Below, in pieces: positions 8,274 through 15,059 of a stretch of DNA of 25,637 nucleotides (positions within the stretch are counted from its first letter, which is position 1; every line of letters begins with the position of its first letter). The notes beneath the pieces are model-generated. The model searched no databases. It was not told the origin of the DNA and saw nothing but the letters and a program-made list of their open reading frames with translations. The stretch comes from a virus, in the IMG/VR virus record IMGVR_UViG_3300044845_000013, positions 1-25,637 of that record; one strand, given 5' to 3'. Made by a program: the position numbers and the translations under genes.

Positions 8274-9425
8274 TTAGAACGCAAAATAGGCGTCGTCGGT
8301 AAAGTATTGCCCTTTGATATAGGTAGTCGCGTACCTTACGGCGTCCATAGCATCGTCGAATAGCTTAACTGGTTCGTCGGTAATGGTGTCGCCTATCTTT
8401 TTCCATTTGTAATTCTGGTATTCCTTTTCCAAATTCTTGTCGGCTAGGGCAAACACACCGAAGGTTTTAATGTTGTCGATACCCTTTTTGACGACCTTGT
8501 TTGCGTTAAGGACGTTATACCCCGCGTTGTTCATTTCGGCAATGATCTCTGGGCGTGCGTAGTCCGCTATTATTTCGGTTTCCTTTTCGACGTCTAGCGA
8601 TGCCATGCGGTCTATAAGGTTCGAGGTTGTTAGGTAGCTTTCGTATATTACGGGTTCTATGAATATGTCTTTTTCATGCCAGTAAATACGCATTAAAGCG
8701 GTGGGATGATTGTAACCAAAGTCTAGCCCGTATACAAATTGCGTAAAGCGTGCGGGTCGGTGTGGTAAAAACGTCCAGTTTGAATAGATATTAGCTTTGC
8801 TTATTGCGTGTTCGCCTAGCGCGTAAATTTGATATAGCGCCTCGTCGGTTCTTTTGAGGTCCTCGATTTGGCGTTTGATGCTATCTGGTAGAAACGGGTT
8901 GTCGCGGTACGTGCTTTTGATTAAGATGCTTTCGTCTTTTGGTAGTTCGTAAAGCCAGCTTGTTGAGTCGGACGGGTTATAATCAAAGATTAGCTTTTGT
9001 TCGGTACGCATGTTTAGCTGAGTGAAGTCGTCTAGAAAAAGTTCGTTTGCCTCATTGCACCATGCCACGTGCCTTTTTCGGCCCCTTATTTTCTGCTCGT
9101 CATCAACACTAAAGAACTCAACTATCGAACCATTTGGGAAGGTGTAAATATGTTCGCTCATGTTATGGCTAGTCTTGTCGTATATTCCCGCCTCTTTAAG
9201 CACTTCTAAAAAGTCGCGCATAGCCGTTGCCCGTAACGCTGGGAACGTCTTACGAATGATGCTAACAACCTTTTGCGGGTTCTGTAAGCAATACACCATT
9301 ATAAGCTGACAAAGTGAATACGTCTTACTTGAACGGCTACCCCCCTCGTTAATGATAAAACGCGCCTCGTTATTATAAAGCGCGTCGTAATTTCGTTCAA
9401 AGACTATCGTACTCTTTAGGTCCAT
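8274..9425 (-). CDS. terL: Terminase large subunit
   Basis: This 383-residue packaging motor ATPase and nuclease has Walker A GGSRSSKT at residues 28-35. A Walker B-like segment HVAWCNEANE lies at 119-128, with the likely catalytic Glu125, followed by a coupling-like segment LIFDYNPS. The nuclease half shows acidic positions expected of an RNase H-like fold: Asp235 in GLDFGYNHP, Asp288 in ADYA, and Asp357/358/361 in DDAMDAVRYA. It pumps DNA into proheads through the portal and cuts concatemers. The start overlaps the small-subunit stop by 1 nt (TAATG). At 383 residues it is slightly short, but all core motifs are present. The pattern fits the Terminase_3/PBSX-like group. Confidence 0.95.
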   Translation of the reverse strand: MDLKSTIVFERNYDALYNNEARFIINEGGSRSSKTYSLCQLIMVYCLQNPQKVVSIIRKTFPALRATAMRDFLEVLKEAGIYDKTSHNMSEHIYTFPNGSIVEFFSVDDEQKIRGRKRHVAWCNEANELFLDDFTQLNMRTEQKLIFDYNPSDSTSWLYELPKDESILIKSTYRDNPFLPDSIKRQIEDLKRTDEALYQIYALGEHAISKANIYSNWTFLPHRPARFTQFVYGLDFGYNHPTALMRIYWHEKDIFIEPVIYESYLTTSNLIDRMASLDVEKETEIIADYARPEIIAEMNNAGYNVLNANKVVKKGIDNIKTFGVFALADKNLEKEYQNYKWKKIGDTITDEPVKLFDDAMDAVRYATTYIKGQYFTDDAYFAF

Positions 9426-9856
9426 TACTCTAGCTCTTTGGTGTCGGGTCTGATTATCGAAATTTTGATTTCGTTTATGTTTTCGCCGTTTGAGGTTACG
9501 TCCGTCTTTTCGGTGAGGTTGTTTAGCCTTTGAGTTATGGACGGGTTGTATTGGCCAACCATGCCACCTTCAATTTGGTCTTGTCGAATTGCTTTCTTTA
9601 TACGTTGGCAGACCCCGCAATAATCTTCGTACGCTCCATTGGTATTTCTAAAATAATGGTCAATTGTTACGCCTAGTTCGTACCCGAATACTTCGAAGCC
9701 TTCGTACGTTAACGGAACGCGCAGTTTTTCTTGAACTACTTTACCGCTTTGTAAAGCTTTGTCTATTACCCTTGGGTTTGATTGTACTTTGTCCTTGTAG
9801 GCTAAAAACATTTCTAATAGCTTTTCTGGTGTTTCTATGTACTTATGCTTTCCCAT
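9425..9856 (-). CDS. terS: Terminase small subunit / DNA-packaging protein
   Basis: This 143-residue protein lies directly upstream of terL. The N-terminal half contains TPEKLLEMFLAYKDKV and LTYEGFEVFGYELGV, a likely helix-turn-helix DNA-recognition region. The C-terminal part EGGMVGQYNPSITQRLNNLTEKTDV is characteristic of small terminases in Bacteroidota phages. Its role is recognition of phage DNA and regulation of the large subunit. The start overlaps the preceding 63-residue ORF by 14 nt, and its stop overlaps the terL ATG by one base, consistent with coupled translation of the two subunits. Confidence 0.85.
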   Translation of the reverse strand: MGKHKYIETPEKLLEMFLAYKDKVQSNPRVIDKALQSGKVVQEKLRVPLTYEGFEVFGYELGVTIDHYFRNTNGAYEDYCGVCQRIKKAIRQDQIEGGMVGQYNPSITQRLNNLTEKTDVTSNGENINEIKISIIRPDTKELE

Positions 9857-10034
9857 TATTCGTGTTTTTATAGTGGTCTAAAAATTGGTCTTCGGTTAGT
9901 TCTTCTACGCATAGTAGGTTTGGCATGTCTGTTAAGTAGACAATTATATGGTTTTCGTCTTTTCTTAGTTCGACTTCTACGGCGTGGCCTATATGGCTCA
10001 TGTTTACGCCCATGTCTATAAGATAAAAAGCCAT
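9843..10034 (-). CDS. Hypothetical protein (63 aa)
   Basis: This small acidic protein (MAFYLIDMGVNMSHIGHAVE...) has no membrane segment, signal peptide or recognised domain. It starts immediately after the 59-residue ORF stop and overlaps terS by 14 nt, so it belongs to the packaging transcript. Alternating hydrophobic residues in HIIVYLTDM suggest a small beta-rich fold. Function unknown. Confidence 0.6.
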   Translation of the reverse strand: MAFYLIDMGVNMSHIGHAVEVELRKDENHIIVYLTDMPNLLCVEELTEDQFLDHYKNTNNGKA

Positions 10035-10214
10035 TTACTTTTTCTTTAGTGACTTAACGTATTGCGTTAGGGCCTCGCGTTTGTGCGTTTCCCATACCCT
10101 ATTACATACAGCGTAACGTTCAAACTTGTCTGGGAAGCTATTTACACTTTCCTCAGCGGCCATGCAACGTTCTAGGTACTTTTCTTTACCCTCTCCTTTA
10201 ATTGGTTGTGGCAT
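10035..10214 (-). CDS. Small hypothetical protein with FPDKFERYAVC motif (59 aa)
   Basis: The start chosen is the ATG at 10214 (MPQPIKGEGKEK). An upstream in-frame ATG at 10292 would overlap the preceding 88-residue gene by about 95 nt and add an unlikely Arg/Lys-rich extension. The protein contains RCMAAEESVNSFPDKFERYAVCNRVW. This RCM...FPD...QR/ER-AVC-xxxW pattern occurs at the ends of phage head-related proteins and in small orphan phage proteins, but its function is unclear to me. It overlaps the preceding gene by 17 nt and abuts the 63-residue ORF. Confidence 0.6.
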   Translation of the reverse strand: MPQPIKGEGKEKYLERCMAAEESVNSFPDKFERYAVCNRVWETHKREALTQYVKSLKKK

Positions 10215-10464
10215 TTTTTCTTCTTTTTCGTGTTTTCTTAACAACTGGCTTCGGTTCTTCAACTGCGTCCGCTTGCGCCACTTCGTGATCAATGCCCGTG
10301 TAGCTAATTGTTTGGTTTTCCTTTTCGAATAGGTAGCCCAAACCTAGTGTAGTGTAATACGTGAAGCGCTTAGGGTCTATTTTGTCTACTTCTACTCGGC
10401 GTTCGCCTAGGACACTATCGTAAATAATGATTGTTTTGCCCTTGTATTCTTCTTTAATTTTCAT
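10198..10464 (-). CDS. Hypothetical protein, basic Lys/Arg-rich tail (88 aa)
   Basis: The start is the ATG at 10464 (MKIKEEYKGKTI), which overlaps the stop of the preceding 53-residue membrane ORF as ATGA. A longer in-frame start at 10557 would lie inside that ORF and is rejected. The N-terminal two thirds look like a small beta-rich domain (KTIIIYDSVLGERRVEVDKIDP, FTYYTTLGLGYLFE). The C-terminus is strongly basic (KKTRKRRKNATTN), suggesting nucleic-acid binding. No family recognised. Confidence 0.6.
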   Translation of the reverse strand: MKIKEEYKGKTIIIYDSVLGERRVEVDKIDPKRFTYYTTLGLGYLFEKENQTISYTGIDHEVAQADAVEEPKPVVKKTRKRRKNATTN

Positions 10465-10622
10465 CTTTCGTGTTTTTCTATGGTTTCTACTATAATTCCT
10501 ATGCCGCTCAAAGCAATAAAGCACCCCGTTAAAAACAAAGCGTGTCGGTATTCGCATAGGGCTATTAATGTACCTATTGACGTAACAACAATGCCCGCAG
10601 CTATTTTATTGGTCTTTTCCAT
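10461..10622 (-). CDS. Small two-pass membrane protein (53 aa)
   Basis: This short gene runs from the ATG at 10622 to a TGA that overlaps the next ATG (ATGA). The product begins MEKTNKIAAG and has two hydrophobic segments at about residues 7-22 and 28-46 (ALFLTGCFIALSGIGIIV), ending in a charged ETIEKHER tail. It starts within the 3' end of the sigma-like gene (17-nt overlap). The hairpin-like two-helix layout could fit an accessory holin or superinfection-type membrane protein, but nothing shows which. It is supported by the exact coupling to the downstream gene and the coherent membrane profile. Confidence 0.65.
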   Translation of the reverse strand: MEKTNKIAAGIVVTSIGTLIALCEYRHALFLTGCFIALSGIGIIVETIEKHER

Positions 10623-11187
10623 TTCTATAACTATATTCGATTTCCTTAATTCTTTGTTTCAAAGCCTTTATCATGTAGTACGCCGAGGTTCTAGGTATGT
10701 CGAAGAACTCGGCCATTTCCCTAGAGGTTTGGCGGCGGTGTTCAAAATACGCCTCGGCTATCCTTTTTTCAACTGGGCTAACCAATTCGTCCAGATAAAT
10801 AGCTATGCAAGCTTTGCGTAGGTTTATAAGTTCTTCTATTTTGACCTTATGCTCTATTTCGGTGTCGTTGGGTTCGTCTTTTGCTATGTATTCTTGGCTA
10901 TAAACCTCGTCTTGTTTTCTACTTACCGACGTTGGCCACCATACTTGCATTTTGATTGTGTTGAGTAGGTAGCTTTTTACCGTGTTTTGGTCGGCTTCGT
11001 GGTCGTCCATGCTAGCAACGTGCAAATATGCGTTGTTTATTATGGTGTCAGCCTTGACCATTATAAGATCTAGCTTTTTATGGTGGCGTAAACGCGTTAA
11101 CATGTGGTTAGTATATGCCCTAACCTCGTCGTAATTCGCGGTTATATACGCGTCAAGAATTTTTTTGATACCAGACAAGGAACTCAT
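10606..11187 (-). CDS. Sigma-factor-like helix-turn-helix protein
   Basis: This 193-residue protein has two helical regions. Residues about 45-85 (ADTIINNAYLHVAS, VKSYLLNTIKMQVWW) resemble the region-2 helices of ECF-type sigma factors. Residues 153-180 (TSREMAEFFDIPRTSAYYMIKAL) form a clear C-terminal helix-turn-helix like region 4. It sits at the head of the packaging and tail transcript, just after an early-region terminator, a sensible place for an activator of late transcription. A role as an alternative sigma factor is inferred; it could instead be a sigma-derived DNA-binding regulator. It overlaps the preceding 67-residue ORF by 35 nt. Confidence 0.55.
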   Translation of the reverse strand: MSSLSGIKKILDAYITANYDEVRAYTNHMLTRLRHHKKLDLIMVKADTIINNAYLHVASMDDHEADQNTVKSYLLNTIKMQVWWPTSVSRKQDEVYSQEYIAKDEPNDTEIEHKVKIEELINLRKACIAIYLDELVSPVEKRIAEAYFEHRRQTSREMAEFFDIPRTSAYYMIKALKQRIKEIEYSYRNGKDQ

Positions 11188-11356
11188 TATAATAGTTCAC
11201 GCGATCCGAAGCGGCGCACAAACATCGGTTGTCATTTTGGCCCGTTACGGCGTTCTTTATCTTTTGCAGCTTTTTAAGGTGCATTTTACTTAGCCGCGTT
11301 GGCGTAAGTTGTTCGAGCAATTTGCTAGCCTCTAGTTGTTGAGCCTCTGTAAGCAT
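11153..11356 (-). CDS. Hypothetical protein with CLC motif (67 aa)
   Basis: The N-terminal 35 residues are helical and basic (LTPTRLSKMHLKKLQKIK). The C-terminal part reads NRCLCAASDRVNYYNEFLVWYQ; the paired cysteines and conserved-looking aromatic segment resemble small orphan proteins of phages. It overlaps the preceding membrane-protein gene by 25 nt and the sigma-like gene by 35 nt. Function unknown; two Cys alone are not enough to call a zinc site. Confidence 0.6.
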   Translation of the reverse strand: MLTEAQQLEASKLLEQLTPTRLSKMHLKKLQKIKNAVTGQNDNRCLCAASDRVNYYNEFLVWYQKNS

Positions 11357-11583
11357 AGGTCTAAAGCATGAGCGGTTAAACTTATAAGCGTAGCCGTTAA
11401 AAAGTCACCAGTTAAAGCCCAACTAGTCCAAAAGCCTACGCACTTAGGGCAACCGAAAGCGGCGTGTATAGCTATTGTAAGGTTGTTAATTGGTATACGG
11501 CTAAAGATAGCGTCCAAAAGTAGCTGTAAAGGCTCAAAATTGACAAGCCACCACGCTAGCGAAACATATATTAGTATTTCCAT
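11332..11583 (-). CDS. Small membrane protein with CPKCVGFW motif (DUF1360-like)
   Basis: The start chosen is the ATG at 11583, giving 83 residues. A TTG start at 11619 would add 12 residues (95 total) and cannot be excluded. The protein has an N-terminal hydrophobic helix (EILIYVSLAWWLV), then CPKCVGFWTSWALTG and a second hydrophobic stretch. The CxxC-x-GFW signature within a membrane protein resembles the DUF1360 family. It is the first gene after the terminator at 11632-11654. Function unknown. Confidence 0.6.
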   Translation of the reverse strand: MEILIYVSLAWWLVNFEPLQLLLDAIFSRIPINNLTIAIHAAFGCPKCVGFWTSWALTGDFLTATLISLTAHALDLCLQRLNN

Positions 11584-11587
11584 AAGC

Positions 11588-11612
11588 CAAAAGTATACGT
11601 TTTTATATTCGT
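11588..11612 (-). promoter_or_regulatory. Weak promoter-like element after the early terminator
   Basis: On the minus strand, TACTTTTG (11595-11588) matches TAnnTTTG and is followed within five bases by the ATG at 11583. A good TTTG element at the expected distance is not evident; a TTG lies about 21 nt upstream. A promoter is expected here because a terminator lies just upstream and the packaging genes begin, but a start site this close would give a nearly leaderless message. Tentative. Confidence 0.25.
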
Positions 11613-11631
11613 GTTTCAATTATTTTTCAAC

Positions 11632-11654
11632 AAAAAAGCCCCAATTAAGGGGCC
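11632..11654 (-). terminator. Rho-independent terminator of the early/recombination operon
   Basis: On the minus strand, GCCCC-TTAATT-GGGGC is followed by six T residues. It lies directly after the 66-residue HTH gene, separating the recombination operon from the packaging operon. Confidence 0.85.
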
Positions 11655-11673
11655 TCTAGTAGTAGTTAAGCGT

Positions 11674-11874
11674 TTAAAGCTGGTGTCTTATTATGTACTC
11701 GTCTAGCTTTACCGCCGTACTTAACGAAACGTCTTTACCATCTAGGAAATTTTGAATTTGAAATGGGTGAAACTTACCCGTTTTTTCTTTGATTTCCTCG
11801 GCTATTTGGTTACGTGTTTTCGACTTTAAAACCTCGCGCATCTTATTACGCAATTCTATGTCGTTAATGTTCAT
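11674..11874 (-). CDS. Small helix-turn-helix DNA-binding protein (66 aa)
   Basis: This compact protein has a helix-turn-helix around residues 19-58: NQIAEEIKEKTGKFHPFQIQNF followed by a helix ending SLSTAVKLDEYI. The arrangement resembles Cro/CI-type or XRE-like minimal domains. It is the last gene before the terminator at 11632-11654. A regulatory role on phage promoters, for example the palindrome over the early promoter, is plausible but purely inferred; no CI-like partner was seen. Confidence 0.6.
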   Translation of the reverse strand: MNINDIELRNKMREVLKSKTRNQIAEEIKEKTGKFHPFQIQNFLDGKDVSLSTAVKLDEYIIRHQL

Positions 11875-11880
11875 AACTTT

Positions 11881-12114
11881 TTAAAATGGTAGGTCGTCGT
11901 TAAGTGCTACTGGTGGGTTTGTAGTTTCTTGGGCTACGTATGGTTCACTGAATGATGCCGAAAAGAACTTTTCGCCCGTCTTTGTGTCCTTTACCCAAAG
12001 TGCTATTTCCATTTCTTTGCCGTTTACTACGCATTTTCCTTTGTAGTCTGGGTGGCTTTCCGTCTTTTTGTAGGTGTTTTTAAAGATTGCACCCGCGTTG
12101 TTCTTTGTTTCCAT
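11881..12114 (-). CDS. Small protein with SSB-like acidic C-terminus
   Basis: This 77-residue protein has a beta-rich core (residues 7-58: GAIFKNTYKKTESHPDYKGK, MEIALWVKD, KFFSASFSEPYV) and a short linker ending in NDDLPF. The terminal Asp-Asp-Leu-Pro-Phe closely resembles the DDDIPF tip by which bacterial SSB proteins recruit repair and replication partners. It sits in the operon with an annealing protein and an exonuclease. It may be a minimal ssDNA-binding protein or a recruitment factor; the core fold is not proven. Its ATG overlaps the preceding 42-residue gene by one base (TAATG). Confidence 0.6.
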   Translation of the reverse strand: METKNNAGAIFKNTYKKTESHPDYKGKCVVNGKEMEIALWVKDTKTGEKFFSASFSEPYVAQETTNPPVALNDDLPF

Positions 12115-12242
12115 TATATATTATAGATTAAATTGATTACTAAAATAATTGCAATGACTGTTACCAGTATCATTGTGCCGTATGCCGATAGTTCATTTCG
12201 GCTTTTATCTTGACGGCTTGGTTTATATTCTTTTTGTTTCAT
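12114..12242 (-). CDS. Single-pass membrane miniprotein (42 aa)
   Basis: This short gene runs from the ATG at 12242 to a TAA overlapping the next ATG. The product has a basic N-terminal half (MKQKEYKPSRQDKSR) and one hydrophobic helix at about residues 22-40 (GTMILVTVIAIILVINLIY), giving an N-in topology by the positive-inside rule. The preceding MazG-like gene ends only two bases upstream of its ATG, so it fills the space between two genes exactly. Function unknown. Confidence 0.6.
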   Translation of the reverse strand: MKQKEYKPSRQDKSRNELSAYGTMILVTVIAIILVINLIYNI

Positions 12243-12243
12243 A

Positions 12244-12501
12244 TTACTTAGTTCGTTTTGTAATTGCTTCGCGGTAACCATTGCTAAACGCTTCGACCTC
12301 TAATAGCGCTATGTCTTTTTTAATGCGCTCTAGGTACAACGTGGCGTCCATTAGTTCTTCTTGTAAGTGGGTTAGCCATTGATCTAGAGTTAAGTCGTTT
12401 CGTGTTAGCGGCGTTCCGTATTTTTTTAGGCCCGTGTTTGAGCGTTCGACGTATTTAGCTAGTACGCTTTTTACTATCTGGTCTTCTACTTCTTGTTTCA
12501 T
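12244..12501 (-). CDS. MazG-like / nucleotide-metabolism small protein (85 aa)
   Basis: The sequence RSNTGLKKYGTPLTRNDLTLDQWLTHLQEELMDATLYLERI (residues about 20-60) is a pattern I associate with short phage proteins annotated as MazG-like or dATP/dGTP pyrophosphohydrolase. It includes an EELMDA segment that may supply metal-binding acidic residues on a helix. Full-length MazG proteins have more helices, so this is a reduced version and activity is uncertain. Its ATG overlaps the end of the exonuclease gene by 4 nt. Confidence 0.5.
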   Translation of the reverse strand: MKQEVEDQIVKSVLAKYVERSNTGLKKYGTPLTRNDLTLDQWLTHLQEELMDATLYLERIKKDIALLEVEAFSNGYREAITKRTK

Positions 12502-13178
12502 AGGAAATTATATAAGGTGTTAAAATACTCGCGGCATAGTTCTACGCGCTCTTTGATTTCGGCTATTACTTGTTCGTCTTTTTCTACTTTAAAGACCTTT
12601 ACACGGCGATTGTCGGGTATATGGTCAAACGAATGGCGCTTTAACACCTCGTCGCGTAGTTCCTGGCTTTCGTCCATAAGTCTAGCGTTCCAATGAGCGC
12701 GGCGCACTTCGTCTTCAATCATATCCGCTGGGGTGTTGACTAGGCAGTAAACTAGCAAAGCTTCTGTTTTACCCGTCAATTCAAGGTAGCCTTGCAACTG
12801 AAAATAATAATCCTTTGTAGGTATTTCGGTAGCAAAAAATGGAAAAGTAGTTGCATCCCATGAGCTTTTGACGTCCAAAAGTATGTCGCCCGTGTTTACG
12901 TCTGGCGTTCCCGTTAAGAACTCGTTTTCAAAGTGTTCATGGTTCTTATATAAGAAACCTAATTCTAGCGCGTTTGAGGCCATTTCTATGGCTTCGTCTT
13001 CTACTAGGTTACCTTTGTCGGTGTAACGGCTTGAAAACGTCTTAATAACGCCGTATTTTGCACTTAGCACTTGTTCTTCTATGTACGTCTTTGCGGTTTG
13101 GCTTAATAACTCCCCCTTTGTGCGAGGGGAAGTCATTATTTTACCTATGGCAGAACATCGAATTTTGAAAGTCTTCAT
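12498..13178 (-). CDS. YqaJ-like / lambda-type recombination exonuclease
   Basis: This 226-residue protein shows the PD-(D/E)XK pattern. Glu61/Glu63 lie in an early helix, then GTPDVNTGDILLDVKSS gives Asp93 and Asp102-x-Lys104, followed by the QLQGYLELTG helix (around Gln127) typical of YqaJ and lambda Exo-type nucleases. It probably resects dsDNA ends to expose single strands for the ERF annealing protein encoded immediately upstream; the two genes overlap by 4 nt (ATGA). Together they form a two-component recombination system comparable to lambda Red or RecET. Confidence 0.85.
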   Translation of the reverse strand: MKTFKIRCSAIGKIMTSPRTKGELLSQTAKTYIEEQVLSAKYGVIKTFSSRYTDKGNLVEDEAIEMASNALELGFLYKNHEHFENEFLTGTPDVNTGDILLDVKSSWDATTFPFFATEIPTKDYYFQLQGYLELTGKTEALLVYCLVNTPADMIEDEVRRAHWNARLMDESQELRDEVLKRHSFDHIPDNRRVKVFKVEKDEQVIAEIKERVELCREYFNTLYNFL

Positions 13179-13702
13179 AACGCGTTAAGCATATCGGTTT
13201 GTCCTTCGGTTAATTCAAAGCTAGCTTCTAGCTTTTCGCGGGTATATTCACCTTTTGCGATAGCTTGTACTGCTGCGCTAAAACGCTTTTGGTCAATAGG
13301 CTTTTTCTTTGGTTCGTGTTTTACTTGTTCGCCGCTTGCGTCCGTGTCTTTGTCCGTCACTAGGCCGAGGCTACTAGCCAAAGCGTAACGACGAAAATAG
13401 GTCACGCCCGAACCAAAGCTTTGATAGTCATTCATGCCTTTAAGTGTTACACTAGGAATAGCCACGGAACTTTCCATGTTTTCGCCAGACTCTACGTGAA
13501 AAATAATAGTACAAATGTAGTTTTCACCCTCTTTGGTGTGTAGGTTTTGGGTAAAGCCTAGGCCGTGTTTTGCTAGTAGCGGGTTAATTGTTTTAAAAAT
13601 TGCGGGTAGATCGCTATAAGAATAGCCGAACCCTTGCGTACCTTTGTGAATTACTGGTACTTCTTGCTGAAAAGCCGCAAGCGCTTTGAATAAATGTTTC
13701 AT
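13175..13702 (-). CDS. erf: ERF-family single-strand annealing protein
   Basis: This 175-residue protein contains the ERF core: YSYSDLPAIFKTINPLLAKHGLGFTQ (in pieces around residues 28-52) and NDYQSFGSGVTYFRRYALASSLGL (around 91-114) followed by DKDTDA. ERF proteins anneal complementary single strands during phage recombination and genome circularisation. The C-terminal 50 residues are more variable. It is the first gene behind the promoter at 13733-13762 and is coupled to the exonuclease gene downstream. Confidence 0.9.
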   Translation of the reverse strand: MKHLFKALAAFQQEVPVIHKGTQGFGYSYSDLPAIFKTINPLLAKHGLGFTQNLHTKEGENYICTIIFHVESGENMESSVAIPSVTLKGMNDYQSFGSGVTYFRRYALASSLGLVTDKDTDASGEQVKHEPKKKPIDQKRFSAAVQAIAKGEYTREKLEASFELTEGQTDMLNAL

Positions 13703-13732
13703 AACTTGTTGTTTTTAAGTATTAACTATACG

Positions 13733-13762
13733 CAAATATATAAAGATATTTCGATATACAAA
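13733..13762 (-). promoter_or_regulatory. Bacteroidota-type promoter for the recombination operon
   Basis: On the minus strand, TTTG (13762-13759), an 18-nt spacer and TATATTTG (13740-13733) match the TTTG/TAnnTTTG consensus of the Bacteroidota housekeeping sigma factor, with a spacer one base short of the common 19-21. It lies 30 nt upstream of the erf ATG in a 64-nt AT-rich gap. A short GTAT-N5-ATAC palindrome lies between the -7 box and the gene. Confidence 0.7.
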
Positions 13763-13766
13763 CTTT

Positions 13767-14249
13767 TTAAGTAAATTTTTTTATATTTTTTATTCTGGTG
13801 GTGTACGTGTCGCTTTTGAATACCCAGCTACCCCAGTCTATTTCGCCTTTTTTCTTTAGTTGAGCTATTTTATAAAATTCGTCTTTTGCTAGGTAGCCTA
13901 TAATATATCCGTATTTCATGCTTTTAGAAACGCTACACCATAAATAGAAGTCTGTTTTTTGTCTAGTGTTACTTGCGTCTATATTGGCGTTGAAGTCGTT
14001 TGTAGGTTCTTTATCGGTTTGTATGGTCTTAACGTCTATTTTTTTTCCGTTTATTTCTAGGTCGTTGTCGTAACTGCCTACGTATTGCACGGGTTTGTTT
14101 ATTGATCGCAAAAAGTGCATAGCAATAACCTCACCTAGCGCCCCGTAAATTTGACTTTCGCCTTGCGTTATTGAATTTGTTAGCGCCTTAAAGTTGTAAA
14201 GCTTTTGCGCTTGTAAAATTTGCTCGTCTGTAATTTCTATTTTTATCAT
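13767..14249 (-). CDS. Putative PD-(D/E)XK endonuclease
   Basis: This 160-residue protein has IYGALGEVIAMHFL (Glu40 on a helix), then YDNDLEINGKKIDVKT, giving Asp63 and Asp72-x-Lys74, a plausible PD-(D/E)XK active site. The order of motifs resembles restriction-type or repair nucleases. It lies between ninG and the recombination promoter, suggesting a DNA-processing role such as branched-DNA cleavage or host DNA degradation. It is adjacent to genes for a methyltransferase, so a restriction role was considered, but nothing shows sequence specificity. It overlaps ninG by 4 nt. Confidence 0.6.
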   Translation of the reverse strand: MIKIEITDEQILQAQKLYNFKALTNSITQGESQIYGALGEVIAMHFLRSINKPVQYVGSYDNDLEINGKKIDVKTIQTDKEPTNDFNANIDASNTRQKTDFYLWCSVSKSMKYGYIIGYLAKDEFYKIAQLKKKGEIDWGSWVFKSDTYTTRIKNIKKFT

Positions 14250-14764
14250 GGTATTTGGTTTATTTTTTTCTTGTATATTTTTATTAGTTCTTTAAGTTCT
14301 TCGACGTCCCAGCGTTTCTCTAGGTGCGCTCGGCCTTGTAATTCTATTAATTTGGCGGCGCCTATGCGTTGTTCTATGCCTATTTGGTAGTTCAAAAGAT
14401 TGCCAGACAAAAAAGTGTTGCAGTGTTCGCATTGTAAATGCACGTTGTCTTCGTCAAACCTTACGTTTGAGTGGCCGCCTTGGCTATAATAGTGGCCCGC
14501 GTTCTTTTTCTTGGGCGGTTGGTTGCAAGAAATGCAAGGCTTACCCTCGTCGCGTTTACGTATGTAGGTATTGAATACTTTTTGTGCGTCTTTTAGCCAG
14601 TCGGTTGTTGTTTTTAGTTCGGTTGTCCATTTCTTTTTCGTGTTTTTCCATGCCGAAGTCTTGACTTCTTCTACAAAAGCCTTAACGCATTCGTCTTTTA
14701 GGCAAAATTTATGGTTGAAGCGTATGGGTTCGAACTTGTCTTTGCAATTCTTACAACGTGGCAT
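14246..14764 (-). CDS. ninG: NinG/Rap recombination protein
   Basis: This protein matches the lambda NinG (Rap) pattern: an N-terminal zinc site C-x2-C...C-x4-C (MPRCKNCKDKF, FCLKDEC), then FNTYIRKRDEGKPCISC, the AGHYYSQGG motif, and VHLQCEHCNTFLSGN. These cysteines and histidines form the HNH-like core. Rap is a structure-specific endonuclease that cuts recombination intermediates and supports Red-type recombination. I chose the ATG at 14764 (172 residues); a TTG two codons upstream is also possible and overlaps the preceding stop codon. A close functional link to ERF and the exonuclease is likely. Confidence 0.92.
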   Translation of the reverse strand: MPRCKNCKDKFEPIRFNHKFCLKDECVKAFVEEVKTSAWKNTKKKWTTELKTTTDWLKDAQKVFNTYIRKRDEGKPCISCNQPPKKKNAGHYYSQGGHSNVRFDEDNVHLQCEHCNTFLSGNLLNYQIGIEQRIGAAKLIELQGRAHLEKRWDVEELKELIKIYKKKINQIP

Positions 14765-14766
14765 TA

Positions 14767-15057
14767 TCAAAAGCTTTGTGTTTGTATTTCTATTTCTAGT
14801 TCTTTAACCCTTTGTAATAGGTCTATGTTTCGGCTAGCGAGAATTGTATTTTCTCGGCTTATTGATACTGCGTGTTCGTGTAGTCTACTAAAAAACGAAA
14901 TAGCTTCAAGCAATTCTTGTTCGCTTTGCTCTGCGCCTTTTATGTAGTCCTTTGCTTCGGGCCTTGTTTTTAGTATTTGTTCACGTGCGGTCTTTATTCT
15001 TTGCTGAATAGCCCAAAGGTTAGCCCGTGTTTTTATAATTTCTAGTCCTAGTTCCAT
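14767..15057 (-). CDS. Coiled-coil protein of unknown function (96 aa)
   Basis: This protein is almost entirely helical with heptad-like hydrophobic spacing (ANLWAIQQRIKTAREQIL and LLQRVKELEIEIQ). There are no membrane segments or motifs. It lies between the methyltransferase gene (2 nt upstream) and ninG. It may be a scaffold or oligomerisation partner in replication or recombination, but no direct evidence exists. Confidence 0.65.
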   Translation of the reverse strand: MELGLEIIKTRANLWAIQQRIKTAREQILKTRPEAKDYIKGAEQSEQELLEAISFFSRLHEHAVSISRENTILASRNIDLLQRVKELEIEIQTQSF

Positions 15058-15059
15058 CT

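Noticed and set aside
10480-10821. Plus-strand ORF across the sigma-like and small membrane gene region
   Set aside because: It is antisense to two well-supported coupled genes and has no coherent domain or upstream signal.
11584-11619. TTG start for the DUF1360-like membrane protein
   Set aside because: An ATG exists 12 codons downstream just before the hydrophobic helix; kept only as an alternative.
13718-13731. GTAT-N5-ATAC palindrome near the recombination promoter as an operator
   Set aside because: The arms are only four bases in an AT-rich gap, so this is likely by chance; it is mentioned in the promoter entry only.
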